A DNA stretch of 64,000 bases, taken from positions 62,001 to 126,000 of the forward strand of contig NZ_QTVN01000005.1 in NCBI RefSeq assembly GCF_003460605.1. Direction: 5' to 3'. Source of the stretch: Ruminococcus sp. AF31-8BH. Its GTDB lineage: Bacteria > Bacillota > Clostridia > Lachnospirales > Lachnospiraceae. How positions within the stretch are numbered: position 1 is the stretch's first letter; each line of letters begins with the position of its first letter. Under the pieces are notes generated by a model that saw nothing but the letters and a program-made list of their open reading frames with translations, made no database searches and had not been told where the DNA came from. This document shows positions 6,992 through 15,700 of the stretch, in pieces. The position numbers were made by a program, and so were the translations under genes.

Positions 6992-8593
6992 ATGATAAAA
7001 TTTTGCAGTAAATATGTTTTTCAATATAAAATAGAATATGGGATATATTTTTTGTTGGGTATTATACTGTGCGGGTTAAATACATTTATACCGGCTGCTA
7101 TGGGACAATTTATTAATATGTTTAATGTGGAAACAACATATTCAGCAATGTTAAAATTCATATTTTTATTACTGTTATTGTATGTTGGTAAGGAAATTGT
7201 CTGCTATGTCAATAAAATACTTTATATAAGGATACAGACTAATGCAGCATTTTCATTAAATTTCGAAATTGTAAATCATTTAAAAAAAGTTTCGCCACTC
7301 GTAATTGGCAGAACTGATTTATCGTACTTATCTCAAAGGATAAACAATGATGCGAATGATGTACTTATTTTTTTCATCAGCTCCTTGACTGAATTGATAT
7401 TTTCAGTTTTTTCAGCGGGTATAATCTTATTTATGATTTGGAAAATGGATTCGATTGCTTTTATAGTTACAATGTTTTTATTAGCACTTTATTTTTTTAT
7501 ATATATTGGCTTCAAAAAGCGTATTTATAATTGCAGTTATGGAATGAAAGAGGAGAAATCCAATTTCTTCTCCAGACTGCAGGAACAATTAGAAAAAATA
7601 GAGTTTATAAAAATACATAGTATGGATTCATTTTTTTCAAATAGGTTAGTAGCATCATATCAAAAATTATATCGATCTATATTTAAACAACAAGCGACTA
7701 TCCAGGCATTTGCAAATCTTGAAGGGATTGTAGGGGCAATATCTGTATGCATTTTACTTTGGATTGGAGGAAAAAAGATACTTACTGGAGATATGCAAAT
7801 AGGATATTTCTATATGATTTCAGTATATTTTAATATGATTTTGGAATATGGAAAAGAAATAGTGGCATACGGTCAAGAATACCAAGAGGCTTATGTATCC
7901 TTTGAACGTATAAAATCTATTTTAGAAATTAAGGAGCAGTCTAAGGGGTGTATAAGACTTAATGAAATCAAACAAATTAGAATTCAGGATTTGAATTTTG
8001 CATATGACCAGAAAGAAACCATAAAAAGTTTTTCTACAAACTTAAAAAAGGGGAAAGTTTATGGATTGAAAGGAGAAAACGGATGTGGGAAAAGTACACT
8101 TATTAAAATTTTAATGGGTATGTATGTAGATGAATATCAAGGGAATATAATATGGAACGATACAGAAATGAGAAATTTAGATATGGATTATATAAGAGAA
8201 CATGTAATCAGTGTAACAGAACAGGAGCCGACTTTAATAGCAGATACAATATATAATAATATTGCTTTATATCGAAAGCTTGATGTAAAATGTATACAGA
8301 GAGCCGTTGATTGCTTTGGTGATAGTATTTTGAAAAGAGATAATTGGGATTTGCAAATTAATGAAAAGTCAAGTAATATTTCCGGTGGAGAAAAGCAAAA
8401 AATTGCAATTATTCGCCAAGTAGTGCAAGACGGTCAGGTAATGATTTTTGATGAGCCTACCTCAGCTATGGATGAGAGTGGAAAAAAACAATTTTTACAG
8501 TTGATCGATCAAATTAAAAATCATAAAATAATTATTATTGTTTCACATGATAATGCAATCTTGAATACATGTGATGAGATTCTAATATTATAA
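6992..8593 (+). CDS. ABC exporter (fused membrane and ATPase domains) I
   Basis: A 533-residue half-transporter: about six membrane segments in residues 1-310, then an ATPase with Walker A GENGCGKST, signature ISGGEKQKIAII, Walker B VMIFDEPTSAMD and H-loop VSHDN. There is no N-terminal C39 peptidase domain, so it can export the peptide but not cut its leader. GGGAG precedes the ATG, and only 19 bases separate it from the maturase. It is likely the exporter of mature peptide I. Confidence 0.9.
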   Translation: MIKFCSKYVFQYKIEYGIYFLLGIILCGLNTFIPAAMGQFINMFNVETTYSAMLKFIFLLLLLYVGKEIVCYVNKILYIRIQTNAAFSLNFEIVNHLKKVSPLVIGRTDLSYLSQRINNDANDVLIFFISSLTELIFSVFSAGIILFMIWKMDSIAFIVTMFLLALYFFIYIGFKKRIYNCSYGMKEEKSNFFSRLQEQLEKIEFIKIHSMDSFFSNRLVASYQKLYRSIFKQQATIQAFANLEGIVGAISVCILLWIGGKKILTGDMQIGYFYMISVYFNMILEYGKEIVAYGQEYQEAYVSFERIKSILEIKEQSKGCIRLNEIKQIRIQDLNFAYDQKETIKSFSTNLKKGKVYGLKGENGCGKSTLIKILMGMYVDEYQGNIIWNDTEMRNLDMDYIREHVISVTEQEPTLIADTIYNNIALYRKLDVKCIQRAVDCFGDSILKRDNWDLQINEKSSNISGGEKQKIAIIRQVVQDGQVMIFDEPTSAMDESGKKQFLQLIDQIKNHKIIIIVSHDNAILNTCDEILIL

Positions 8594-8606
8594 GGAGATA
8601 TGAAGT

Positions 8607-9488
8607 TTGCTAGTTGTCTTTTTAATAACAGGAGTGTTTATATTATTAGGCATATTATACATTTTTCATCTGAAGAGGGAAATTAGAAGAATTATAGAAT
8701 GGATAGAACATAATGAGCATATCTACTCGGTCAATGTATTGGATAAAGATATTGAGAACCTTGCACTTAGTATCAACAAGCGAATTAAAGAAGATGAACG
8801 AAAAGAACATCAGCTAAAAAAACAGGATAAAAATTTTAAAAAGATGGTAGCAAATTTATCACACGATTTACGTACTCCATTAACTGTTATTATTGGTTAC
8901 TTGCAGTTAATTAGATTAGAAAAAAATGTGAATGAACCTGTTAATAGCTATATAGAACATATTGAAAAAAAGGCGGATTATTTAAAAAAATTAGTAGACG
9001 ATTTATATTTATTGTTTTGGAGTGAAGCAATAGAGAGCGAAGTTGATATGAAATCAGTCAATATTACAGAGGTAGTCACTTCTTTGTTAAAGGAATATAT
9101 TCAAAATTCAAAACGTGCCTCAGAACAATTAGATATTAGACTGCCACATGGAAACATTTGGATACTTGCTCAAGAGAAAATATTAATTAGAATTTTATGT
9201 AATTTAATAGATAATGCTTTAAAGTATAGTACTGGTGATATAATGTTTTACATGTGGGGAGAATCCGAGTATTGTCATATACAAATAAGCAATCCTTCTG
9301 ATTATATTAGTGATGAAGAATTAAAATCTATATTTGATTTGTTTTACACAAAAGATGAAGCAAGGATAAAAAGCAGTGGTATCGGATTGTATGCTACTAG
9401 AAAGCTAGTAATACAAATAAGTGGTGATATTCAAGTGAATTATGAAGCGGGAATTTTCACTGTCAGTATAAAGTTGCCCTTAATATGA
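8607..9488 (+). CDS. Sensor histidine kinase
   Basis: A 293-residue kinase starting at TTG, chosen because AAGGAGAT lies 7 bases upstream; the nearby ATG is out of frame. One N-terminal membrane segment (about residues 2-20), a coiled linker, then HisKA with H86 in NLSHDLRTPLTV, and a HATPase domain with NLIDNALKY and GIGLYATRKL. There is almost no extracellular loop, so it is an intramembrane-sensing kinase like BceS-type sensors that act with ABC transporters. It is the last gene of the island; its partner regulator is at the other end (2,820-3,494). Confidence 0.92.
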   Translation: MLVVFLITGVFILLGILYIFHLKREIRRIIEWIEHNEHIYSVNVLDKDIENLALSINKRIKEDERKEHQLKKQDKNFKKMVANLSHDLRTPLTVIIGYLQLIRLEKNVNEPVNSYIEHIEKKADYLKKLVDDLYLLFWSEAIESEVDMKSVNITEVVTSLLKEYIQNSKRASEQLDIRLPHGNIWILAQEKILIRILCNLIDNALKYSTGDIMFYMWGESEYCHIQISNPSDYISDEELKSIFDLFYTKDEARIKSSGIGLYATRKLVIQISGDIQVNYEAGIFTVSIKLPLI

Positions 9489-9626
9489 AAAAATTGGTCA
9501 CAGTAGAAAAATAAAAGATATTGTTACTGCATTTTGAAACCCTGAAAGTGAAAGCACTGTCCATTTTTTGAAGAGTCTTCTGGAATACAATAGATTATTA
9601 TTCCCTGCGATTGCTGTTATGCTGTC

Positions 9627-9674
9627 ATCCTTGAGACAGAATACGTGGTAGTTCGGAGTGGTTTTTGTCATTTC
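9627..9674 (+). repeat. Right copy of the imperfect direct repeat flanking island I
   Basis: Same orientation as 2,545-2,590. The shared core reads GAATAYGTRGTRGTTCGRAG in ambiguity code. It could be a scar of island insertion or a dispersed genomic repeat. Confidence 0.4.
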
Positions 9675-9707
9675 ACTGGGACGGCAGAAGGAAAACTTAT
9701 AAAGCAT

Positions 9708-9748
9708 AATAGAAGTGGGTATGTGAAAGTGGCATATCCACTTCTATT
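9708..9748 (-). terminator. Probable terminator of the transfer operon
   Basis: Perfect 11-bp arms at 9,708-9,718 and 9,738-9,748, 18 bases past the stop of the last transfer-operon gene. The T-run on the minus strand is weak (ATGCTTTATAAGTTTT), so efficiency is uncertain. Confidence 0.55.
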
Positions 9749-9765
9749 GTATTTAGAGAAGAAAT

Positions 9766-10206
9766 CTAAGAGTTCTTCGGGGAAACATCTTCATTTAGGG
9801 ATAATTCCTCATACGCAAGTAAATCCGGAGTAACCTTTTCTTCACCCGAAAGGTTTGCTACATTCCGGAAATATAGGCGATAATAATGTCCAGATAAAAG
9901 GCGGATATTTTTATCGAATGTAAAGTGATATTCTTTCTGGTCAGTGGAACGGAAAATAATTTTCTGTTTCTTGGTAAGTGGGCTGACTTCACGTTTTGTA
10001 CAGGTTCCAGTTAATTCGGTATAGTCATGCATCTTGATGGTATGTAGCAGACTCACAATTCGTATGGCAGTTCCAACACCGATGCAAAGACTCATAAGGA
10101 GAAATATCTGGTCGTCTGTTATAAATCCGTAAATACATCCAAATAGGACACAGAAAAAGCCGATTGCCCCATGGACAATCAGCTTATTAAGAAATGGTTT
10201 TGGCAT
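9766..10206 (-). CDS. Small membrane protein, end of transfer operon
   Basis: A 146-residue protein. The start was set at MPKPFLNKL, preceded by GGAAGGAG; the longer frame overlaps the upstream gene. Two membrane segments (about residues 10-28 and 33-52) are followed by a beta-rich soluble domain of about 85 residues. Thirteen bases separate it from the gene before. No family recognised; as the last gene of the operon it may be an accessory such as entry exclusion, which is a guess. Confidence 0.75.
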   Translation of the reverse strand: MPKPFLNKLIVHGAIGFFCVLFGCIYGFITDDQIFLLMSLCIGVGTAIRIVSLLHTIKMHDYTELTGTCTKREVSPLTKKQKIIFRSTDQKEYHFTFDKNIRLLSGHYYRLYFRNVANLSGEEKVTPDLLAYEELSLNEDVSPKNS

Positions 10207-10219
10207 AATTTGCTCCTTC

Positions 10220-10906
10220 CTATAATTTTTCAAATGCAATCTGTTTATTGAGGTACAAATTACTGATGGCTTCCAGTACAGGATAACCGGCATGGATGAA
10301 TTGGATATCCTGTGCCAGGGTACGGAATGTTGCATCCGAGGTTTCATAGAGCTGCGTCAAAAGTTGCTCTGTATTTTGTGGATGGATGCCCTGTTCTACA
10401 CAGGTTACAAGCTCTGCCGTAGAAATCTGTACTTTTTTTGCTATTTGGAGTACCGTGTCCTCTATAGCAGTCCGTGCCGGCTTTTTTAGATAATGGATCA
10501 GTTCCTTTGTGTGCAGTTTTTTCTTCATGCAGAGATAGATGCAGGTAAAAAGCCGTACTGAAAAACTGTCCTGCAATGGGCTGATATAAAGTTCTCCTAA
10601 GAGGCGGTACAGGGCATCCACACCAGTTAAACCATCCCCTTTTACAACCAGTCCTCGAAGCAGCAGCCGATTCAGGTAAGGTTCAATGGGGATATTTTCC
10701 GAACGGTGATGTTTTTTCAAGCGTTCGGAAAAAGCAGACTGCAATTCATGGATCTGTCGGATTTGAAATGCGAGGCTGCTCCACAGAAAGAATTCTTCTT
10801 CTGTCAGTCCGTATTCCTGCCGGTTATTGATAACAGTCGGTGTTTTATGTTCCTTTATGGAATCCTGGAATCGTAGGATTCCGACTGCAGTATAAAGTGT
10901 CAGCAT
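10220..10906 (-). CDS. Hypothetical helical protein of the transfer operon
   Basis: A 228-residue protein beginning MLTLYTAVGILRFQDSIKEH, with GAAGGGAGA before the start. It is soluble and mostly helical. Residues 40-100 (LTEEEFFLWSSLAFQIRQIH onward) and 140-200 look like helix-turn-helix-rich regulatory or adaptor segments. It sits 13 bases downstream of the sigma-like gene, a position where an anti-sigma or co-regulator would be plausible. No motif fixes the function. Confidence 0.7.
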   Translation of the reverse strand: MLTLYTAVGILRFQDSIKEHKTPTVINNRQEYGLTEEEFFLWSSLAFQIRQIHELQSAFSERLKKHHRSENIPIEPYLNRLLLRGLVVKGDGLTGVDALYRLLGELYISPLQDSFSVRLFTCIYLCMKKKLHTKELIHYLKKPARTAIEDTVLQIAKKVQISTAELVTCVEQGIHPQNTEQLLTQLYETSDATFRTLAQDIQFIHAGYPVLEAISNLYLNKQIAFEKL

Positions 10907-10919
10907 AATCGTTCTCCCT

Positions 10920-11489
10920 TCAAGATAAAAGAGTATATAATTTGGTATCCTGCTGTAAGTATTTCCGGGCTTTGCTTTGCCATGCCCGGACATGATTCAT
11001 TGGGACACCATAATGTTTGGAAATTTCTTGGTTGGTATATCCTTTTTGCTGCAGGAGCAGGGCATGTATTCCTTTTCTTAGTGTATTGCAGCTTCTCGCT
11101 TCTAAGGACTGCAGGTGCTTATAAATGGGTTCCTGGTTCATACATTGTTCCTGCCATAGTTCGGTTTTTTGGTCTACAAGCAGGGGTTCCATGTCAAATT
11201 CGGAAGATGCATACATGGAACAGGTGTATTTTCGTTCTTTTTGCAGTTTTCTCCAATAACTGTAAATGGCATTTCGTATGGCAACTTTGGCGTAAACTGC
11301 AAAGGGACGGGTGTTGTCATAGTTCATGGCGGCTTTGCATAAAGCTAAGTTTCCGGCTTGCAGAAGGTCTTGCTGCTCATCGTATGAGACATAAGCACAA
11401 CGGGAAGTCAATTTTTTTACCATTTCAGGTACCAAATATAAGTACTCCTCTGTCAATCGGCGTTCATCATCTGTCATCGGGATGATCAT
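10920..11489 (-). CDS. Sigma-70-like RNA polymerase factor of the ICE
   Basis: A 189-residue protein. The start is the MIIPMTDDER methionine behind AAGGGGGG; an upstream TTG is possible. Residues 15-85 match region 2: DLLQAGNLALCKAAMNYD, then FAVYAKVAIRNAIYSYWRKL, the helix that recognises -10 DNA. Residues 140-185 look like a region-4 helix-turn-helix (GYTNQEISKHYGVPMNHVRA). It resembles the small sigma-like factors of conjugative elements. It could direct transcription of element genes, perhaps only when transfer is induced. It is unusual to find it deep inside the transfer operon, because its expression then depends on that operon. Confidence 0.82.
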   Translation of the reverse strand: MIIPMTDDERRLTEEYLYLVPEMVKKLTSRCAYVSYDEQQDLLQAGNLALCKAAMNYDNTRPFAVYAKVAIRNAIYSYWRKLQKERKYTCSMYASSEFDMEPLLVDQKTELWQEQCMNQEPIYKHLQSLEARSCNTLRKGIHALLLQQKGYTNQEISKHYGVPMNHVRAWQSKARKYLQQDTKLYTLLS

Positions 11490-11503
11490 ACATATCCCCC
11501 CTT

Positions 11504-11914
11504 TCAACCAATGGCCCTGAGAGGGATATGGTTATTCTCCAGAATCTTCATGGATTCCAGAATTAGTTGATCACACATATAAGTGCTAAATTCTCCGATG
11601 TGTGCTTCCTTGGCAGTCAGACAGAATTTATCAGCAATCCAGCGGTAAGCCTCCGATTTCGTAAAGATGTGGTTTAGCCATATCTGGTCAAATACCCGGT
11701 GTGCTTGGATCCTTTTTTGCCGAAGCTCTTTGTTTGCCAGTTTTCCTTTGGCATTGGTAGTGCCAGGATGAACTCCTACATAAGAATTACACTGTGGGAA
11801 GTGACTGCACACATAGAGTTTTCCATCTTTCGCTTTATTTCCATATACATAGGACGCATCCCTTAAAATTGCGATGCTGCCGCAGTATGGGCAGCGGATT
11901 TGTTTCTGTTTCAT
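11504..11914 (-). CDS. Zinc-finger protein, topoisomerase-finger-like
   Basis: A 136-residue protein. Residues 8-45 form a zinc-finger module: CPYC, then CSHFPQC with an aromatic-rich spacer, as in the C4 fingers of type I topoisomerases and in the small ICE family often annotated zinc-finger-containing domain (DUF3268). The rest is helical (LANKELRQKRIQAHRVFDQI). It presumably binds single-stranded DNA or RNA. It sits 14 bases upstream of the sigma-like gene. Confidence 0.8.
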   Translation of the reverse strand: MKQKQIRCPYCGSIAILRDASYVYGNKAKDGKLYVCSHFPQCNSYVGVHPGTTNAKGKLANKELRQKRIQAHRVFDQIWLNHIFTKSEAYRWIADKFCLTAKEAHIGEFSTYMCDQLILESMKILENNHIPLRAIG

Positions 11915-12037
11915 AAAGATTCACCTCGCTTACGTGTTTTATACGTATATTGTAAGAAAGCAGGTGATGAATTCCCATAGGATGGGCATAGAAACTACTC
12001 CCAGATTCGGACTAAATGGCACAAAATGGCAGAAAAT

Positions 12038-12307
12038 CTAAGAATAGAACAGTGCCTTGATAAGCGGAAAGAAACCGCTGTCTGCAAAACGTGAGTAATT
12101 TACTGGTGTAAAGATGAACCCTGCACAGAAAATCCGGATGACATAAACAGAAATCAGAGCTATACATAGCCGATACAGATTTCTGGTGCGTTTGTTCCAG
12201 GGCTTTCTCGGACGAAACTTCAGGTACAGGATTAAAAGTGCAGGAATAAAAATAAAGTTCGTAAATATTGTATCGATTCCTTGAATCATAGCAGTGAAAT
12301 TCAACAT
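12038..12307 (-). CDS. Small membrane protein
   Basis: An 89-residue protein. The start was set at MLNFTAMIQGIDTIF, with AAAGGAGG upstream. Two or three membrane segments: residues 8-28, 46-66, and a hydrophobic C-terminus. No family recognised. It is part of the transfer operon, 53 bases after the Cys-rich gene. The 123-base gap on its other side (11,915-12,037) has two GGCA-containing motifs and a CCCAT/ATGGG palindrome and may hold an internal promoter for the regulatory genes. Confidence 0.65.
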   Translation of the reverse strand: MLNFTAMIQGIDTIFTNFIFIPALLILYLKFRPRKPWNKRTRNLYRLCIALISVYVIRIFCAGFIFTPVNYSRFADSGFFPLIKALFYS

Positions 12308-12360
12308 AAAATCGCCTCCTTTCTTATCCTGTACGCAGAAAGTGCCAAAAGTGCAACCTT

Positions 12361-12723
12361 TTACCAGTGATAATGAGATGCTTCCTGGTGCCGCAGTAAA
12401 GCAAAACAAGGACATGGCTTATCGGTCAATGCTTCTTTTGCAAAGTAGAGTCCATATAAAGACTGAAATTGTTCCAGTGTTATGGCGGATAGACATTCCG
12501 TTGGTTCCGGTATGCGGGAGAAGAGCATACGGGCATCTGCCATGGGCAGGACACATGGACTGCCGTTTTCATCTGGATGATATAAGAAGTGTGGGCCATT
12601 ACAATAACCTGGGGTTTTACAGGAAACACAGCGAACATAAATACAGGAATGCCAATTTCCATCACAAATATCTAAAAAATGCCGGATGTGTTTGGCATCG
12701 GCATTACAACGAGATTGTTCCAT
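12361..12723 (-). CDS. Cys-rich protein of unknown function
   Basis: A 120-residue protein starting MEQSRCNADAKHIRHFLDIC (an alternative ATG lies two codons upstream). It has eleven cysteines, several paired as CVSC and CPC, suggesting metal binding or disulfides; there is no signal peptide. It follows the large surface protein in the operon with a hairpin between them. I do not recognise the family. An internal metal-binding or Fe-S protein is possible. Confidence 0.6.
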   Translation of the reverse strand: MEQSRCNADAKHIRHFLDICDGNWHSCIYVRCVSCKTPGYCNGPHFLYHPDENGSPCVLPMADARMLFSRIPEPTECLSAITLEQFQSLYGLYFAKEALTDKPCPCFALLRHQEASHYHW

Positions 12724-12740
12724 ATTCATCACCTTTATAG

Positions 12741-12764
12741 CAGGCAGCCGTAATAAGCTGCCTG
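12741..12764 (-). terminator. Hairpin between surface-protein and Cys-rich genes
   Basis: Perfect 8-bp GC-rich arms at 12,741-12,748 and 12,757-12,764, but no T-run on the minus strand. It is more likely a processing or mRNA-stabilising hairpin than a full terminator. Confidence 0.45.
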
Positions 12765-12783
12765 TGAGCATATCTATTGATAG

Positions 12784-15700
12784 TTACTTATCTTTTTTCC
12801 GCTTACGGATATATAAGATACCAAATCCTGCAGCAAAGAGGAGTGCGGCACCTGCCAGTAAAAGATAAGGAAGAACGGTTGTTTCATCTCCGGTCTTGAC
12901 TGGTTTGGAAGGTTCAGGTGTGTCTTTTGGAGCTTCCGTAAGTTTTATCGTTTGTCCTTTATCGTCCAGATCCTCATGGGAAGCAATTTCAAGTGCTGTT
13001 TCTCCTTCAAGGGAAAAAAGTTTTTCAAAAACGACTACATCATGTCCAGCCAATGTGCTTCCATCAAAAGTGAAGATGACTTCGACAGAACCATTGGAAT
13101 CCTTTGGTGTAAATTCTGTTTCTGCCGTGACAGGTTTTCCATCAATCATAACTTCCTTTTGGGTTGTTTTGTCCATCAGTGTGCCGACCAGTTTGTATGG
13201 AGTATCCGGAATCAGATTTTGGTAGGATACGGTGTCAATGATGGTTACTTCTTTCGTAGCAACGGCTTCCTGATCCCCATCCGCTTTGTCCTTCGCAGTA
13301 GTTCCAATTCCCGGGAAGTAGATAGACTGTTCATGGTCTTCTATATCGGCGTGAACAGCAATCTCTTTTTCCTGATACGTTAAAGACTCAAAGACAACAA
13401 TTGTTTTGCCGGACAGGATGCTGCCATCAAATGTAAAGGTAAGTTCAATACTGCCAGAGGCATCTTCAGGAGTAAAGGTCGTAGTGGCAGTAATCGGTTT
13501 ACCATCTGCCTGAAGAGGTTCTTTTGTCTCTTTGTCCATCAAGGTACCGGTAAGTGCATACTCTTTTCCTGGAATTAGGTTACTATATTTAACCGTATCA
13601 ACAATAGTAATCTCTTTATCGGTTTTGGCAAAATGATCTCCGTCTGCTTTGTCTTTTGCAGTGGTAGCAATTTCCGGGAAGTAGATGGTCTGCCCATTAT
13701 CTTCAAGATCAGCGTGTGTTGCAAATTCTTTGCCGTCATAAGTAGCAGATTCAAAAACAACTACGGTTTTTCCGGCAAGGGAAGTCCCATCAAAAGAAAA
13801 AATCACATCTACCGTTCCAGAGGATTCTTTAGGAGTAAATGTGGTTTCGGCAGTAACCGCTTTCTTATCTATTTCGACAGGTTTTCCGGTTTCTTTATCC
13901 ATAAGGGTTCCAGTCATAACATATTCTTCGCCGGGCAGAAGATTTTTGTAAGCTACCGTATCTACAAGGGTAACTTCTTTATCTGCCTGGGAAAGATTCA
14001 TATCTGTTTCCTTATCTTTTGCAGTGGTCCCGATTTCTGGGAAATAGATAGTCTGATCCTGATCTGTAATGTCCGCATGAACAGCCAGTTTTAAATCCTC
14101 CTGGTACAGTTCTTCAAATACTACGATTGTTTTGCCCTTCAGAGAAGAGGCATTGAACGTAAAGGTCACTTTTGCAGAACCAGAAGATTTTTTTGGTTTG
14201 AAGGTGGTTTCTGCTGTGACAGGTTTTCCATCTATTTCAATTGGCTTTCCGGATTCCTGATCCATCAGTGTGCCGATGAGCTTATAAGACTGTCCCTTCT
14301 TTAAGCCTTCGTATTCTACGGTATCAACCAGAGTGATTTTTTCTTCTGGTTTGGCAAAGTGGGAGTTGCTGTCTTTGTCAAGGGCAGTAGTTCCAATGGT
14401 AATCTGATCATCCGTTAAAGTTCCCATATCCACGACTACGTGATTTTTATATACAGAGACCTCAATTTTTAAGAGGTTCATACCTTCATTGGAATCGCAG
14501 CGTTGTTCTTCCAAAATATAGGTATCATAAATCAGGGCTCCTTTGGTATCATCAGGTTTAGAAGAGCCAAACCAGATTCCGTCTTCAGAAGTTTCCCCAC
14601 GATTGGTATTTGTAGTGTGCTTATTCCATTCTGAGGAGGTACTGGCATAGCCATTTTTGTCTGTTACAATGGTATGACTTTCTCCTGTAGTTTTGGAGGT
14701 AATGGAAAATGGGACATTTGCCAGCCGGTTTAAATCTCCGTCAGATACCTTTACGAATTCTAAATCGCCACGGATTACCTGATTGGAAATCGCTGTTTCT
14801 TTTGCAGTTAAATCCAAAATTTTCCCATTTTCTGTGATATGAAACTCCTGAGAGAGTTTTCCCTCGTTCAAATAACCTTCCGGTGCTTTTGTCTCATCAC
14901 CCCGGTAATGTCCATAAGGGAGAGTATCTTTTTTTGTGGAAGCAAGCCCTTTTTCATCTGTCTTCAAAGTGAGAACTACTTGATCTTTTTCGTAAAGGGT
15001 TCCATCCACAAGAACAGGATTTGGACCAAGATTGGTGATTGTAAATTCTGCATCCTTTAAAGAAGCATTTCCCTGTGGTTTGGCTTCTCCCGTTTCCAGA
15101 TCCCGTTTTTGGATTTTGACACCGCCACGGATAATCTGGTTAGAAACAGAAGTCTCTTCTGTTGTTAAATCTACGATTTCTCCATTTTGGGTGATGTCAA
15201 ATTCAAGAGCCTTTGCACCATCGGTTAGGTATCCGGAAGGCGCTTTGGTTTCTTCAATCCGGTAATGTCCAAGGGGCAGGGCATCAGCGGCACTTGCAGC
15301 AATACCATGTGCATCCGATTTAATTGTAAGTACTGCCTGACCATTTTCATAGAGCTTTCCACCTACCCATACCGGCTGTTTGTTCAAAGTGGTAATGGTA
15401 AATTCGGCATCTGCAAGCGATGCGGTTCCTTGTGCTTGTGTTCCCTGAGTTTCCAGATCCCGCTTCTGAATTTTGACGCCGCCTCGGAAGACCTGTTCTT
15501 CGACAGAAGAAGCGTTATAAATAGAGATAGTTTCTTCCGTACCGGTACTGGTGATTTGCTGCACGAAAACAGATTCGTTTGGAAGATAGCCGGCAGGTGC
15601 TTTGGTTTCCTGTACGGTTACTGTACCCAGTGGGAAGCAGACGGTCTTTCCATCACTGGCATAGAAAAATTCATCCCCGGATACCAAATAATCTTTTGTA

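Larger units (their letters stand above)
2820..9488. other. RiPP island I (regulated Cys-rich peptide system)
   Basis: A complete unit: response regulator (minus), then on plus a BcrAB-like ABC pair, a 35-residue precursor, a radical SAM/SPASM maturase, an ABC exporter and a histidine kinase. It is visibly more AT-rich than the backbone on both sides. The kinase and regulator lie at opposite ends of the island. It fits a modified bacteriocin or signal peptide with self-protection and two-component control; the actual product is unknown. Confidence 0.8.
9489..9765. other. Intergenic junction of island I with the transfer operon
   Basis: Convergent gap between the kinase gene and the last gene of the minus-strand transfer operon. 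It holds the right copy of the flanking repeat (9,627-9,674) and a hairpin (9,708-9,748). Short reading frames on both strands lack ribosome sites and overlap these structures, so I do not call them. Confidence 0.5.

Noticed and set aside
9498..9833. Overlapping short frames on both strands between kinase and transfer operon
   Set aside because: No ribosome sites; one crosses the terminator and the end of a real gene; the region is better explained by the flanking repeat and hairpin.
12950..15480. Regular repeats that might suggest a CRISPR array
   Set aside because: The repeats are about 360 bp, diverged and in frame within one gene, encoding surface-protein domains.
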